From assembly GCA_036346225.1 (NCBI GenBank), contig JARFIW010000588.1:4965501-5029500 (forward strand): 64,000 nt of DNA, read 5' to 3'. The translations under genes and the position numbers were made by a program. The first letter of the stretch is position 1. The number at the start of each line of letters is the position of its first letter. Under the pieces are notes generated by a model. It saw only the letters and a program-made list of their open reading frames with translations, was not told where the DNA came from and did not search any database. Source of the stretch: Platerodrilus igneus (Eukaryota; Arthropoda; Insecta; Coleoptera; Lycidae). Shown in pieces: positions 11,027 to 21,616 of the stretch.

Positions 11027-11510
11027 AGTCCCAGAAGTTTTTAATTTTATTTATGACAAATTCCTCCTGACCCAGAAAATTTCATTATGGAAACGATAAT
11101 CACACTTCTAATGTAATTAATGTTCTTGTTGATTCACTATCTCAACCTCCTTGCATGTAATAGCTTCTGTCCCTTTAAATTGCAGTGCTGTAGGTTAAAA
11201 TAATGAATGTTCCGTTGTCCTTTGACAATCTTTCCTTTGTTGAATAATTGTACCTTTTAGTTAGCTAAGAACTTGTAGAAACAACCTTTAATTATGTGTC
11301 CTTTAAAGCCTTTTGAAATCTTTGCCTTCGAGTTGCTTCCTTGAATAACTCCTGTCAAGTACCTTTCCTTTGTAAAACAGCCTTTGATAATGTGTACCGT
11401 AAGAGTTCCTTAAACCTTTGTATCCAAGTTGGTTCCAACTGTAACTTGGTACAATTCCTGTCAACTGTCTTTCTATTGTAAAGATCCTTTATAATTAAAT
11501 TGTGATAGAG
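11027..11510 (-). other. BEL 5' leader (non-coding)
   Basis: Roughly 480 bases between PBS and gag start. It holds loosely repeated segments with CCTTTGAAA/CCTTTG motifs (for example near 11290-11480), perhaps decayed internal duplications. No ORF. Confidence 0.6.
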
Positions 11511-11528
11511 TTCCGGCTCGAAGGACCA
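11511..11528 (-). promoter_or_regulatory. BEL primer-binding site
   Basis: On the minus strand TGGTCCTTCGAGCCGGAA begins immediately after the 5' LTR. It has the form typical for BEL/Pao elements (TGGTCCTTCGA..CCGGA), complementary to a tRNA 3' end. Confidence 0.8.
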
Positions 11529-11878
11529 TGTATATTTTCCTTGATAAAACTTATTTTTTGTGTTATGTAATGCCTTAATAAACGCTGGTTCACAATTTAA
11601 TTATCCTTTTTATTATACAAAACATAAACAGTGACAGGAATGTTCTTATACTAGTTTTTCAACTTGACATTATATTATTTTAGCAACCATCAAAAAGTCA
11701 CTACCTACTATATAATTAAGTGGACTGTAGTTTCCCTCATTAAACATTAAATACTAACAAGAACGCTAGTAGCTTGGCTTGGCGTAGTCAGGCACACAAG
11801 TTAATAAGAACTTAAAATTAGAATGAAAATAAGCCAATGACAGTCAAACATGCAATCCAAACAAATTATTCCTCAACA
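11529..11878 (-). repeat. BEL element 5' LTR
   Basis: 350 bp, partner of 4865-5214, with only a few mismatches (for example at 11549 and 11853-11854). It would contain promoter and polyadenylation signals for the minus-strand transcript. Confidence 0.92.
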
Positions 11879-12306
11879 CTACTATTTCAGGGTTGAGTTT
11901 TCTTATATTGTGCATAAAAGCTTCTAAATCTTCTTTAACAAAATGATTGCTCGCCCCCTGTATCTAATATACATGCGTTGTTGTCATATACACCCCTCTG
12001 ATTGCAGATACTTGCTGCTACTAGAACGATTTCACTTTCTGCCGAATTTGCTTGCTCTTTCTCTTCCTTGTAATGATTTTTAAATCTTCCACGTCCACCA
12101 CAAGTTTGTGCTACTCTTTCCCTACTGTATTGACCATAACTATTTCTTTTTGGGCATTCAACTTTAAAGTGATCCTTACTTTCACATATAAAACATCCTA
12201 CCGACGTTTTCAAGCTAAAGTCACTGTCACAAGCCTGATCTATGTCTGCACCTTCAGATTTGCGCTTTAATTCTTCATCAAGAAGTCTTGATTTTATGAA
12301 ATCCAT
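11879..12306 (-). pseudogene. Copia gag zinc knuckle and protease start
   Basis: Minus-strand frame with MDFIKSRLLDEELKRKSEG, the CX2CX4HX4C knuckle CFICESKDHFKVEC, an RG/K-rich linker and the aspartic protease start ACILDTG. After DTG the ORF stops at 11935. In the adjacent frame the DTGAS-type active-site continuation runs on to the BEL LTR at 11878, so a 1-bp insertion in the G-run near 11955 is the break. The rest of Copia pol is not found beyond the BEL element, so the copy is truncated. Confidence 0.8.
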
Positions 12307-12308
12307 TT

Positions 12309-12655
12309 TTACTTCACTAACGGTTTAAGTGCTGTTATTACAGTTTTGTATTGCGATGGTAGTGATAACAGTAAGTGACATACTTTATCCGTTTCATCAA
12401 TCGTAGATCTCAAATCTTGTAAGTCTCTAATTATTGTATCAAAGTTTAGAAAATGATCTTCCAAACTTTCTTTATTACCAGACTTTAAATTAAATAGTCT
12501 GCTCCATAATGTTAATTTTGTAAACGAACTTGTCCGCAATATTGTCGGAGGCTTTCACAAAGTTACTTCGTTATAAGACACCTTTTGGCTTTGAATGGGC
12601 TCGTGAGTCTGCTAGTTCAGGAGTAACTCTTCTGTTTACACTTTAACTTGTGTTC
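12309..12655 (-). pseudogene. Copia gag middle part (UBN2-like)
   Basis: The frame 12539-12309 contains ESLEDHFLNFDTIIRDLQDL, DETDKVCHLLLSLPSQYKTVITALK, the typical Copia Gag (UBN2) block. The stop at 12309 is followed in another frame by the SEVKMDFIKSRLL segment, so a frameshift lies near 12320. The 5' continuation is interrupted at 12656 by the piggyBac at a TTAA and resumes at about 15283. Confidence 0.75.
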
Positions 12656-12659
12656 TTAA

Positions 12660-15105
12660 CCCGTAACTGCTGTGAAGCAATTTTAAGTACGCACACACTG
12701 TTCACCGGTTAAATTGACCGGCACGATTAAATCGTGTTTTATCTATATTACGTATACCTTAAAGGGTGATACGTTTCACTAATTACATTATTAGACTCTC
12801 CCCTATAATATTTGTTTCAATAAACCCCTTTCCCCCTCCATTCCTAAAATAAATTTATAAAAAAACAACCCAGCAAAATTGAAGCATTTATTCAAATTAA
12901 CATAATCATAATACATTCATAAAATAAAAAATAAACATATAATATAGAAAAATGATATACCTAACAGAAAAATTTAAACACATTCCTTGCAAATATGCCT
13001 GGAACATTGTGAGCACACAGGTTTTTTTACAAGTTATGCAACCATGCGATGCTTTTCTTTCTTTTTTAGCAGGACACAAATAACAAGTCTTACGCTTCGG
13101 CAATTTTCCTGCTTCAGTCTGTAATCCATCCGCAGCAGATACGAGACGAGTATATCAATTTTTAAAATTCGTCTAATAATAAATCGGATTTCTGGTGCTG
13201 TACGGGGATTCATCAAACGACGTTCCATGTCTGGTTTTACTAATTCGAGGGCCAATTGTTTTATGAAATCAATTCGTTTCAATGCCAAATTATTTTTACA
13301 TGCACTGTAAAGTATGAATGCATTGATACTACTTATATCCAATATTCTGAAAAATATGGCCATAGGCCATCGTCTTGTTCTTCGTCCAGAACAATAAATC
13401 GCGCATTTCTCATCCAGGGCATCAACTCCAGCCTTAGTCGAATTGTAATACATAATAATTTCTAGTTTATTTGTAACGGGGTCAGTAACTTTTGAATGAT
13501 GCATAGAACTTACTAACAAAGCTACTTTACATTTCTTTGGAACATATGAAACCAATGCGATACCTGACGTAAAGCCATACAAACTTGAAGCAATTGGTCT
13601 GTGTTTGCTAGGCTGAAATTCTGGTGGAATTTCTCTTTTATTCTTTTTTATGGTGCCAACATAAGTAAGACCTTTTGTCTCCAATAGGTGAACAAGGCCT
13701 ATTGATGTAAACCAATTATTGGCAGTTATATTGCGATTAGTCATTTGAATTGGTTTTGAAAGTCGTATTACAGATTGAGTCGGTTTAGGTAGCTCTTGTT
13801 CTTCTGGTGAAAGAGTTCGACCGTCTGATTCTTTCCCAGAATATATATATAACCATTCAAAAAGTAATGAGTTTTGCTATCTGTAAGTGCCATTATTTTT
13901 ATTCCATATTTACATGGTTTATTTGGCATGTACATCTGAAACTTGCATCTACCACGAAAACTTACCAGCATTCCATCAATCGTTGCACATTCTCCCACAC
14001 TGCAAAGTTCCTGACAATTTTTTTACAAAAGATTTAAATATAAAGGATATTGGTGCTGTAGGATCCAGTATTTTGCGTTCCTTTCTGCTTTGAGGATCGT
14101 CGAATCTCAAGGTACTAAGCAAAAAAAGGAAGCAACATTTACTCATAACTGCTCGAAAAATGTCCCTTCCTGAACCATCAGTTGCAAAAATTGCATTTAT
14201 ATCTTCATGATTTGATTTAAATGCAGCAGAAAAATAGAGCAATCCTAGAAAAGCATTTAGTTCAATTATATCCAATACTTTTAGTTCTGGACGATTTTGT
14301 TTTTTGTATTTTTCTCTTTCTCTTTCAATTCGAGTATTAGTCCAACGCAAAACTTCAGATAAAATATTGTTGTCCATAAGTAAATTCCACATTTCTTCTG
14401 GAGTTGTACTCTCTAGTCTAGCATGTCCTCGTAAACCAGGCCGCTGAGATATAATGTTGCGTTTTTGAGTTTTCCTTTTCGGCTTACTTGGTTCAGCAGT
14501 TCAAGAAAATTTATTTTTTCCAAAATATTGTTTTCTGTTGGCTGCAGTTACATTTTCATTACTAGTTTCGCTGGCTTAGTCGCTATGCTCATTTTCATTC
14601 TCTCTTCCGATGTCTTTGTTATCACTTTCACTGTCTTCTTCAATCGAATCGGAGTCATGCTCACTTTCTATGACAAATTCGCAGCCAGATTCTAAGTCAC
14701 TTTCTAATTCGTCATTATCCGGTAAAGTGTCGTCGTCAACCTCTTTAAACCATTTCATAACCGTCTCTTCATAGTCTTTGTCGGTTATCTTTACTCGCCT
14801 AGATGTACCGGGGCGTGATTCCATAATAAAACAACCTAAAATAAAATAACAAAATAAAATAATAATAATAACAAAATAAAAATGTGTAACGTACTTACTG
14901 CATCCGGTCAAATTGACCGGTAGGAAACAGAATTGATTAATATCTTGACAAATAACACGACCACACAACTGCGGGTATATCAGTCGACTGACATTCAGAA
15001 CGTAAGAAAATACACTGACGGATGAATACGCCACTAGAGAATTAACCGCGTTATTTAAATTTGAAATAATGCAATGGTCAAATTGACCGGAGAACAGCAG
15101 TTACG
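12660..15105 (-). mobile_element. piggyBac-family DNA transposon, degenerate
   Basis: The left end is TTAA (12656-12659) followed by CCCGTAACTGCTGTG. The right end carries the inverted counterpart CAGCAGTTACG, ending near 15105. The TTAA target duplication on the right is not preserved. Three copies of a 16-17 bp near-palindrome CCGGTYAAATTGACCGG lie at 12705-12721, 14904-14920 and 15075-15090, two of them just inside the ends. Size (2.45 kb), TTAA target and transposase type all fit piggyBac. The transposase is broken, so the copy is dead. Confidence 0.85.
12906..14824 (-). pseudogene. piggyBac transposase (DDE_Tnp_1_7), inactivated
   Basis: The start MESRPGTSRRVK at 14824 is followed by a strongly acidic N-terminus, then frameshifts. 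The DDE domain is seen in pieces: 14392-13976 (LNAFLGLLYFSAAFKSNHEDI), 13998-13768 (IDGMLVSFRGRCKFQMYMPNKPCKYGIK) and 13744-13034 (ANNWFTSIGL, KAGVDALDE, RRWPMAIFFRILDIS). A C-terminal cysteine-rich domain lies at 13103-13030 (CYLCPAKKERKASHGCITC). The catalytic Asp of the first motif is kept, but the usual CDNWFTS Asp is Asn here (ANNWFTS), and several frameshifts and stops break the frame. The enzyme would cut and paste at TTAA; this copy cannot. Confidence 0.85.
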
Positions 15106-15282
15106 TATTACAGTTACAGTTACATATTATCTTTTTTATATTTTTTATTATTTTTATTTTATTACTTATTTCTTTTCTTGTCCTGATGAAGCCCCTTACA
15201 AAAGTGGGCGGAACGTCAACCTTAATTTATAAAATGACACGGTCCCAACTCGGAACCATAAATATTAATAAGAACCTGTTTC
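15106..15282 (+). repeat. Unclassified TE fragment with degenerate hammerhead-like motif
   Basis: Between the piggyBac end and resumed Copia sequence lies an A/T-rich tract followed by CTGATGA (15183-15189), a GCCC/GGGC stem and GGAACGTC (15210-15217). This is the layout of the minimal hammerheads of Penelope-like elements, with one core substitution (GGAA instead of GAAA) and a poor stem I. It is probably a dead fragment of such an element. Confidence 0.4.
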
Positions 15283-15580
15283 GCACAAATACACCTTTCA
15301 GAGCTTTCATCCGTTCTTCGGCAGTTTCACAATCTTTAATAATATCCAAGTGCTTATCGAAAATACCTTGTATTATAAATGCTTGAGCTTTTGCATCTTG
15401 AACTAAAAACTCCTTCCTTTTTGCATATTCTTTAGGAGGATCTGTTTCGATTACTTCTGCACATTGTTCTTTTTGCAAAATTGCTGTAATTCGAAATCGC
15501 CAGTTATTATAATTTCTCGCAGTCAATATTGGTACATTTGTGTGCACATTCAACATGACTTCCTTTGTACTGAATGGCAA
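15283..15580 (-). pseudogene. Copia gag N-terminal part
   Basis: Minus-strand frame starting MPFSTKEVMLNVHTNVPILTARNYNNWRFRI (start 15580). It continues with the YANWK-like Copia Gag N-terminus and AKAQAFIIQGIFDKHLDIIKDCETAEERMKALKGVF. Copia homology ends at about 15283; the remaining residues to 15227 derive from inserted DNA. It belongs to the same gag as 12309-12655, split by the piggyBac and the fragment beside it. Confidence 0.8.
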
Positions 15581-15811
15581 ACTTATTCTTTAAAATTTTT
15601 AAACTATAGTAAGGGACAAAGAATACTACTATAGTAAGCCTGCTTATCATAAAAGGCGATTAAAAGGTGCAGCAAGGAGCAGCAGCCTTGCTGGCTAAAA
15701 GATATTGGAGGAAAGTCGGTTGGTCTCGGGCGATCCTCCATAATTTACAAGGCTGTTGGGGATAGGCCGTGACGGATACGGCTTTTTACTAAAATCTTTA
15801 AAAAGTGCATT

Positions 15812-16780
15812 GTGGAAAGATATGGGAACCTACCACAATATTTCCCAGGTGTGCGTGGCCTAAAACACGAAATATGTATGATGGAGAGCTCACACGTAAA
15901 ATTCTTGTCCAGAAGTAAAATACCTCCTCATTCGGATCTCCGGGAGAGGGTACTTGGGGCTCGTCATCTTAAGAATATAAAACAACAGTTCGACTTAGTG
16001 ATAGGGACTTGGAATGTAAGGTCATTACTTAAAGTAGATAAGTTAACGAATTTTTTAGTCGAAATGAGAAAAGGAAAGCTGGACATTTTAGCTATTAGTG
16101 AGGTGAGATGGCTAGATAGTAATGACTTTTGGAAAGATAATTATAAAATAATTACAACTTCTTCAACTAATGGACAGGCAGGGGTAGGAATAGTGCTAGG
16201 TAAAAGATTAGGACGTAAAGTTAAAGAGTACTAACGATTTAGTGATAGAATAATTATGGTTAGATTGAGTACAAAACCCACAGACACTGTTTTAGTACAG
16301 GTTTACATGACAACAACTCAGTACGAGGATGAGGAAGTAGAAAAGGTATACGAGGGTATAAATAGTATAGCGAGAAAAGTAAAGAGAGATGAGAATTTAA
16401 TAGTTACGGGCGATTTCAATGCGTCAGTGGGAGAAGGTAGTGAAGGAAAAATGGTAAGAAAATTTGGGTAGGGCAGACGAAATGATAGAGGGGAATGATT
16501 AGTTGAGTTTTGCCAGGAACAGAGATTAGTAACTGTAAACACCCTATTCGAACAACATGTTAGAAAAAGATATACCTGAAAAGCACCAGGTGATAGGGTT
16601 AGATACCAAATAGATTATATTTTAGTTAAACAAAGATTTAGAAACCAAGTTAAAAACTGTCGTAGTTATCCAGGGGCTGACATAGAAGGGATCATAACTT
16701 AGTTAAAATGAAGAGTAAACTAAAATTCAAAAAATTGAGAAAGGTTAAAAGAGAGCGATGGGATCTAGGTAAGCTTAAGA
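15812..16780 (+). pseudogene. RTE LINE endonuclease domain
   Basis: Two main open pieces (15812-16234 and 16256-16471), then a decayed tail. Motifs of the exonuclease-endonuclease-phosphatase fold are IGTWNVRSL, the catalytic-Glu segment DILAISEVRW, AGVGIVL and VTGDFNASVG. After 16471 the frame is lost, but the VNTLFEQHVRKRYT..APGD and YQIDYILV sense can still be followed to about 16630. The enzyme nicks target DNA to prime reverse transcription. Sequence of the type EVRW/GTWNVRSL is shared by RTE-clade elements. Confidence 0.8.
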
Positions 16781-16782
16781 CT

Positions 16783-18195
16783 GGGGAAATTCTCTCCTCA
16801 TTCTTCTGGCACAATCTTAGATAGGCCAACCTTTTTTTAAAAAAAAATTATGGAAGTGGTGTTGGTTTTAAAAAAAAATCAAAGAAGATAATGACATAAA
16901 AATCAAAATTGTGAATTTAATTTTGAACATTTTGGAATTTGTTTATAGCTGAATTAAATAAAATATTGTTGTAATTTTTATACCATCATCTTCAGAATGC
17001 TCTCTTGTTATGAAATGCATCAAAAAATTAATTGTTTTGTTGAATTTTCCTATCTATGATTGTGCCAGAAGTATTTTCCATAAGCGCAGTGTGGATTTAA
17101 ACTAGTCGGTATGCGGGAAAATTCCAAACAGTTCACCAAGTTTTACAAAGGTGTCCCCAGGCTATTTTTATGAAAGTAATTAGACGTGACTGCAACAAGC
17201 ATTTTCTGCATCCGTTAATGTAAAAGGAAGAACGATAATCGTCGGTAAGTGCATCAAACCAGAGCAACAGTGTTTAAAGCTTATTGGATAGGGAATCTAA
17301 CAAATTACTGACGTACTATTCAACTCCACGTGGACCGAGTATAATAAAGACAACTGATATTGAGTGTACGGCTATTGATTGTTTGCCTTTGTTAGATATG
17401 CACAACAGCAATCTCAATGTGAATTGGATTTTATAGTTTTAAAAGTTAGTAAATAACTTCACAAAGCGTTATTTAGGCTTTATTGTTATTTTAAAATAAA
17501 AACCTTGAAGGTACTTAGGTATAAATTAAAATTATAGGCTTGCTTGTCGATGCTTGTTTTATGGCTTATAAAAGCCTTTCGTAGCAACTCACTGCATTCA
17601 GGAATGTTCCAGAAGAGCTTTCAATTTTGGTTGAATAATATATATTCCTGGTAATGAATTTATTCGTTTCTGATATTTTGAACACATTTATACCGGGTGT
17701 AACAAAATAAGTGTAAAACATTTCAGGGGATGATTCCTCATCGTAAAAGAGATAGGGTCTTTCATATAAAGAAATTTCATTGGAGCACCCCTTGTTAAGA
17801 TACAGATACATAAAATTTGTTTTTCTCTTTTTTTACAAACACTAAAAAAGTGACAAAATTGAAATTAAGGTGACATTTTTTACTATCAAAAATATACTTA
17901 CTCAGTAATTTATTTGGTTTACACCGTGGTTGTAAGAGGTGGAAAACGCAACCCCTAAAATTTATTTCCAATGTAACTTTTTGTCTGATTATTTGTTTGC
18001 CATTTAAAATTTTTTTTCCAGTAGCTTATTTCATTCTAAACAAAAAATGTCTCTTGAATTTTTTGCCCAAAATTAACCAGTTCGCAGGAAAAAATTATTT
18101 TACAAACAACTACAGAGATACATCGTCATAAGACAAAAATGCGAAACTAATTTATCTAATAGGCCGCTATTAGTGATAGTGACAACTAAATTGTT
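16783..18195. mobile_element. Foreign non-coding DNA inside the LINE
   Basis: LINE homology stops at about 16783 and resumes at about 18196 (KVPGINDIPAELIK). The stretch includes a small inverted-repeat element (16803-17071) and a dispersed-repeat-like part at about 17690-18090 with CGGGTGTAACAAAATAAGTG and TCCAATGAAATTTCTTTATA motifs. The ORF at 17566-17811 is a chance frame in it. Part of the LINE is also missing here. Confidence 0.55.
16803..17071. mobile_element. Short inverted-repeat element (MITE-like)
   Basis: CTTCTGGCACAATCTTAGATAGG at 16803-16825 is repeated in inverted orientation at 17049-17071 with one mismatch. The interior is A/T-rich and non-coding. No clear target duplication is seen, so the ends may extend slightly further. 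Confidence 0.6.
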
Positions 18196-19863
18196 ATCAC
18201 ACTGAGTAACTAAATAAAGTGCCAGGGATAAATGATATACCCGCAGAATTAATAAAATATGCAAGTCAGAAAACTTTAGACAGATTATATGAACTGGTAA
18301 AAGTAATATATGACACAGGTGAGGTTCCAATAGATTTTGAAAAAAATATTATTATCCTAATCCCCAAAAAAGTCAGGAGTTGATAGGTGTGAGAATTTTA
18401 GGACGGTTAGTTTAACTTCTCATGCTTCCAAAATACTAACAATAATAATTAAAAATAGAGTAGAAGCTTTGACTGAGAATTATTTAGGCGAAGAACAATA
18501 TGGTTTTTGTAAAGACAGAGGGACTAGAGAACCGATACTAATGATTAGTGTAGTTATCAAAAAAAGGTTACAAAAAAATAAAAACACATTTTGCGTTTGT
18601 AGATTTAGAAAAAGCATTTGATAGGGTTAATTGGCTTGTTATGTTCAGGGTTTTGCGAAAAATAGGAATCTCTCATACGAATAGAAAAATTATTTACAAT
18701 CTATATAAAAACCAAAGTGTAGTTAGCTCCCATGAAGGAATAAATACCTCTGTTAACGCAAAACAGGATATATTTATATCAAGAACATATAAAATAATAC
18801 ATTAAGAATAATGTCGTGCCATTCCCTCAACGAAGCCACGCTTACTTTCTGCGCGCGCCCTCTACTACTACAATATAGAATTAAGTGTAGACAACATCAA
18901 GGATACGTTCCCAAACAGCACTAAGCTCAGAGTGTAGTAATTAGATTTGATGAAATAGAAAAGGAAGCTCAGATTAGAAATGGTGTTATACAGGGCTATC
19001 TCACTTGATTTTTAATGTTTATACTGAGGAAGCTTTAAACTTAACTAGAGAGAGAAAAGAGATAGGTATTAGTGTACAGGGACAGAAAATAACATGTTAC
19101 GTTTTGCAGATGATATAGCCATTATACCAGAGTCTAAAAAAGAGTTAGGAGAGTTTTTAAATATTTTAGATGAGATACTACAGAGTAACTATAGCATGAG
19201 AATTAGCTCAGGAAAGACAAAGATAATGACAAGTGAGTTACAGCCTAGTTCTAAACTAAAATTAATAATAGGTAATACCAAATTAGAGGAGGTAGATGAA
19301 TTTTGCTATTTAGGTAGTATAATTACAAAGGATGGACGTAGTAGAAGGGATATAGTAGCTAGAATAGCTCAAGCTAGAAAAATGTTTTTAAAAAAGAAAA
19401 ATTTACTAATAGCTAATAGTATTAGTTTAGATAATAGAAAAAGTTTCTTAAAAGTCAAATGCGTATGGGCGTTCTACTATATGGTAGTGAGACTTGGACG
19501 ATTAAAGAAGTAGATAAGAAAAAGATAGAAGCTTTTGAAACTTGGTGTTTTAGGAGAATGTTAAAGATTAGTTGGACGGATAGAGTAACAAACGAGGAAG
19601 TTTATAGAAGGATAGATGAGGAACCCTGTATGTGGAAACAATTAAAGGTCAGGAGAGATAGAATGATAGGGCACCAGTTAAGACATGAAAGACTATTTAG
19701 TAAGGTCTTAGATTATAGACAACCAAATAAAAATAGAGTAGGAAGACCTAGACAAAGCTGTATTAGTCAAATTATTAGAGATTTAGGTTGTGAAGGGTAT
19801 GTAGACCTTTTTAGACTAGTTCAGAATAGAAAAGAATTTAGAGCTGCGTCAAACCAACCTTAA
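18196..19863 (+). pseudogene. RTE LINE reverse transcriptase and C-terminal domain
   Basis: RT blocks read in several frames: PGINDIPAELIKYA, FRTVSLTSHASKIL, EEQYGFCKDRGTREPI, FVDLEKAFDRVNW, IRNGVIQG, and the catalytic FADDIAII at about 19100. The two long pieces 19094-19513 and 19459-19863 overlap by a frameshift at about 19480. The C-terminal part shows LLYGSETWTIKEVDKKKIEAFETWCFRRMLKISW, typical of RTE-like LINEs. Frameshifts near 18380, 18590 and 19480 and one insertion inactivate it. Confidence 0.85.
18731..18927. mobile_element. Small insertion in LINE RT
   Basis: About 200 bp of unrelated sequence splits the RT segment between NQSVV and the following IRFDEIEK. AGTGTAGT occurs at both junctions, compatible with an 8-bp target duplication. 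It is GC-richer in the middle (GCGCGCGCCC) and has no ORF. Class unknown. Confidence 0.45.
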
Positions 19864-20119
19864 GTAAGTTCGAAAACAAAAATAAAAATCAGTTAACTAA
19901 ATGTCACCATGACATAACTCACAATTAGTTAGCGGTCTGGCATGTTGGCAGCGATTCGTTGCTTAAGCCTTACCATAACAAATAATTTAACACTTTTCCT
20001 TTTTCTGGAGGGGATAACCAGGTAATATTTCATTTCCTTATAAATGGGAATCATGTAAACATGTTGGAGTTCTTTATCAACCATCAGGTTGCTAATATCT
20101 ATGTAGAGCCAGGTAGATA

Positions 20120-20290
20120 GGAAAAAGATAGAAAAGTATAGCAAGACCTGCACCAAGATATATTAGTCAAATAATTAGAAATTTAGGTTGTGAAGGGTAT
20201 GTAGAGCTTTTTAGATTAGCACAGAATAGAAAAGAAGTTAGAGCTGCGTCAAACTGACCTTAAGTAAGGTCGAAAACAAGATGATGATGA
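20120..20290 (+). mobile_element. 5'-truncated 3' end of a second RTE LINE copy
   Basis: Sequence from about 20130 to 20277 repeats the last coding part and 3' UTR of the LINE above (ISQIIRNLGCEGYVELFRLAQNRKE...) and ends in GATGATGATGAAA, a microsatellite-type tail typical for RTE elements. Confidence 0.75.
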
Positions 20291-20499
20291 AACTATTTTC
20301 CTTAAATACTAATGGCCACAACGTATACGATGCCTGGGCCCATAACTTTTTACAGTTTGACAGCAGTATTACATTCAGAGACAGTTTTCGCTTGATAATA
20401 AATAAGTTTTTATTGGAATCTTTTCTTTATTGATTGTGCATTTTATTATGACAGTAAGTTATTTTTTCAAATTCACAGCCTACTTGATTTCCTTTCTTA

Positions 20500-21130
20500 A
20501 CAAGAACGACCATAGTAGTTACACCGTTTAGCTGCTTTAGTAAAGGTTTTACTGTAGTGTTGCGGCATTTTCTCACTTAACTTAAACTTTCTTTGGATAG
20601 CATTGCAACCGCTTGTTCCTCCCAACTTATCTTGTGGTTTTACTTCTTTCAAACCTTTTGCCTATTGTATTGCTTTTTCTAGTGTTAGTTGCCCATTCAT
20701 GAGCTGTACACGTTCAGACAATGCTCGATCAGAGATTCCAACCACAATCCTATCAAGTATCAATTCATCCTTCAATTCGCCATACTTACACCTACTTGAT
20801 AAATTAAATAATGCTGTAATAAATTCATTTATACTTCTGTCAATATTTTGATGCCTTAAATTAAATTGCGCCCGTTCGTACACTACATTTGTTCTTGAGG
20901 CAAAATACTTCTCGAAATTCTGAAATACGATATTATATGATTTAGCTTCGTTTTGTCAGTTTAAATGTCAGAAAAATTTTGTCTGCTCGTTCCCCCAATA
21001 AATATATTAGTGTTCACTTGTTCTTTACTAGAGGCTTTACTAAGACCCGAAATGATACGGAAACGTCAAACCTAGTTCGTCAACTTTCCCAATTAGCGGA
21101 AGTTAAAAAATCTAAACAGCCAGGTGCAGA
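20500..21130 (-). pseudogene. Gypsy-type gag fragment
   Basis: The open piece 20883-20662 reads RAQFNLRHQNIDRSINEFITALFNLSSRCKYGELKDELILDRIVVGISDRALSERVQ, the retrotransposon Gag signature of Ty3/Gypsy elements related to the K02A2.6 group. Further Gag sense in shifted frames lies on both sides (FQNFEKYFASRTNVV at about 20890-20940; LGERADKIFLTFKL at about 20960-21010). No intact protease or pol follows. It lies in the same orientation as the Mlx exons, within what should be their intron. Confidence 0.75.
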
Positions 21131-21179
21131 AATATTATACGCTGATTAACACGATGTTTTGATCAGAACTCATTTTCTA

Positions 21180-21616
21180 TCCGTTTCTTTTATAATTCTA
21201 GTTATTATACTTATTCAGATACCAGTATAATTTTTACTGTTGTCACCATGTATTTTTAGTATTTTATTCAACGACAACCTTTACAAATACCAAACTTCAA
21301 CTAGGCAACTAACAACTAGCCAACTCCAATATAACTATGTTACAAAATAATCTAATAGAACACTTCCAGCATGCTTGTGGTAAATATTCACACTCATCTC
21401 AACCACAAAGTTGGTTGGACACAGTTCTCTACACACTTGTACTGGGACTTAGAACTTTTGAGTATCCTCTACTATTGTAACCTAGATTTTTCATATTACT
21501 ACTTTATATACTTGTACCTTTGTTGTCCTCAATCAATTTTATCATTTACTTTGCCTTTTATAACTGTCTTAACTATTGTTTATACCACCAAATGTACAGT
21601 TAATAGCGGTTATTAC
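21180..21616. other. Intronic stretch downstream of Mlx exon 2
   Basis: Non-coding AT-rich DNA between the Gypsy gag remnant and the Mlx exon 2 donor. It may include part of the Gypsy LTR, but no second copy is available to prove it. Confidence 0.4.

Larger units (their letters stand above)
4865..11878 (-). mobile_element. BEL/Pao LTR retrotransposon, full length, degenerate
   Basis: Two direct repeats of 350 bp (4865-5214 and 11529-11878), differing at only a few positions, bound 6.3 kb of gag-pol on the minus strand. On that strand each LTR runs TGTTGAGG...TATACA. The flanking pentamers are CCACT on the left and CTACT on the right, an imperfect 5-bp target-site duplication. A PBS adjoins the 5' LTR and a purine tract adjoins the 3' LTR. 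The coding region is gag, protease, RT, RNase H and integrase in BEL order. It is broken by one MITE insertion and at least two frameshifts, so this copy is not autonomous, but the near-identical LTRs suggest recent insertion. Confidence 0.9.
15620..19900 (+). mobile_element. RTE-type non-LTR retrotransposon, interrupted
   Basis: Plus-strand LINE with 5' UTR-like sequence from about 15620, an apurinic-type endonuclease (15980-16690), reverse transcriptase (18196-19420), a C-terminal domain to 19863, and an A-rich 3' end. It is broken by a 1.4-kb foreign stretch (about 16783-18195), a 0.2-kb insert (about 18731-18927) and several frameshifts. A 5'-truncated relative lies just downstream (20120-20290). 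Confidence 0.8.

Noticed and set aside
4660..11935. The ORF left of the BEL element as the continuation of the Copia protease on its right
   Set aside because: The flanks share a near-TSD and even the reading phase, but the left ORF has no Copia protease or integrase features and no further Copia pol follows it.
17566..17811. 81-residue ORF with YERPYLFYDEESSPEMF
   Set aside because: It lies in a dispersed non-coding repeat inside the LINE interruption. Motifs such as GGGTGTAACAAAAT are repeat termini, not coding.
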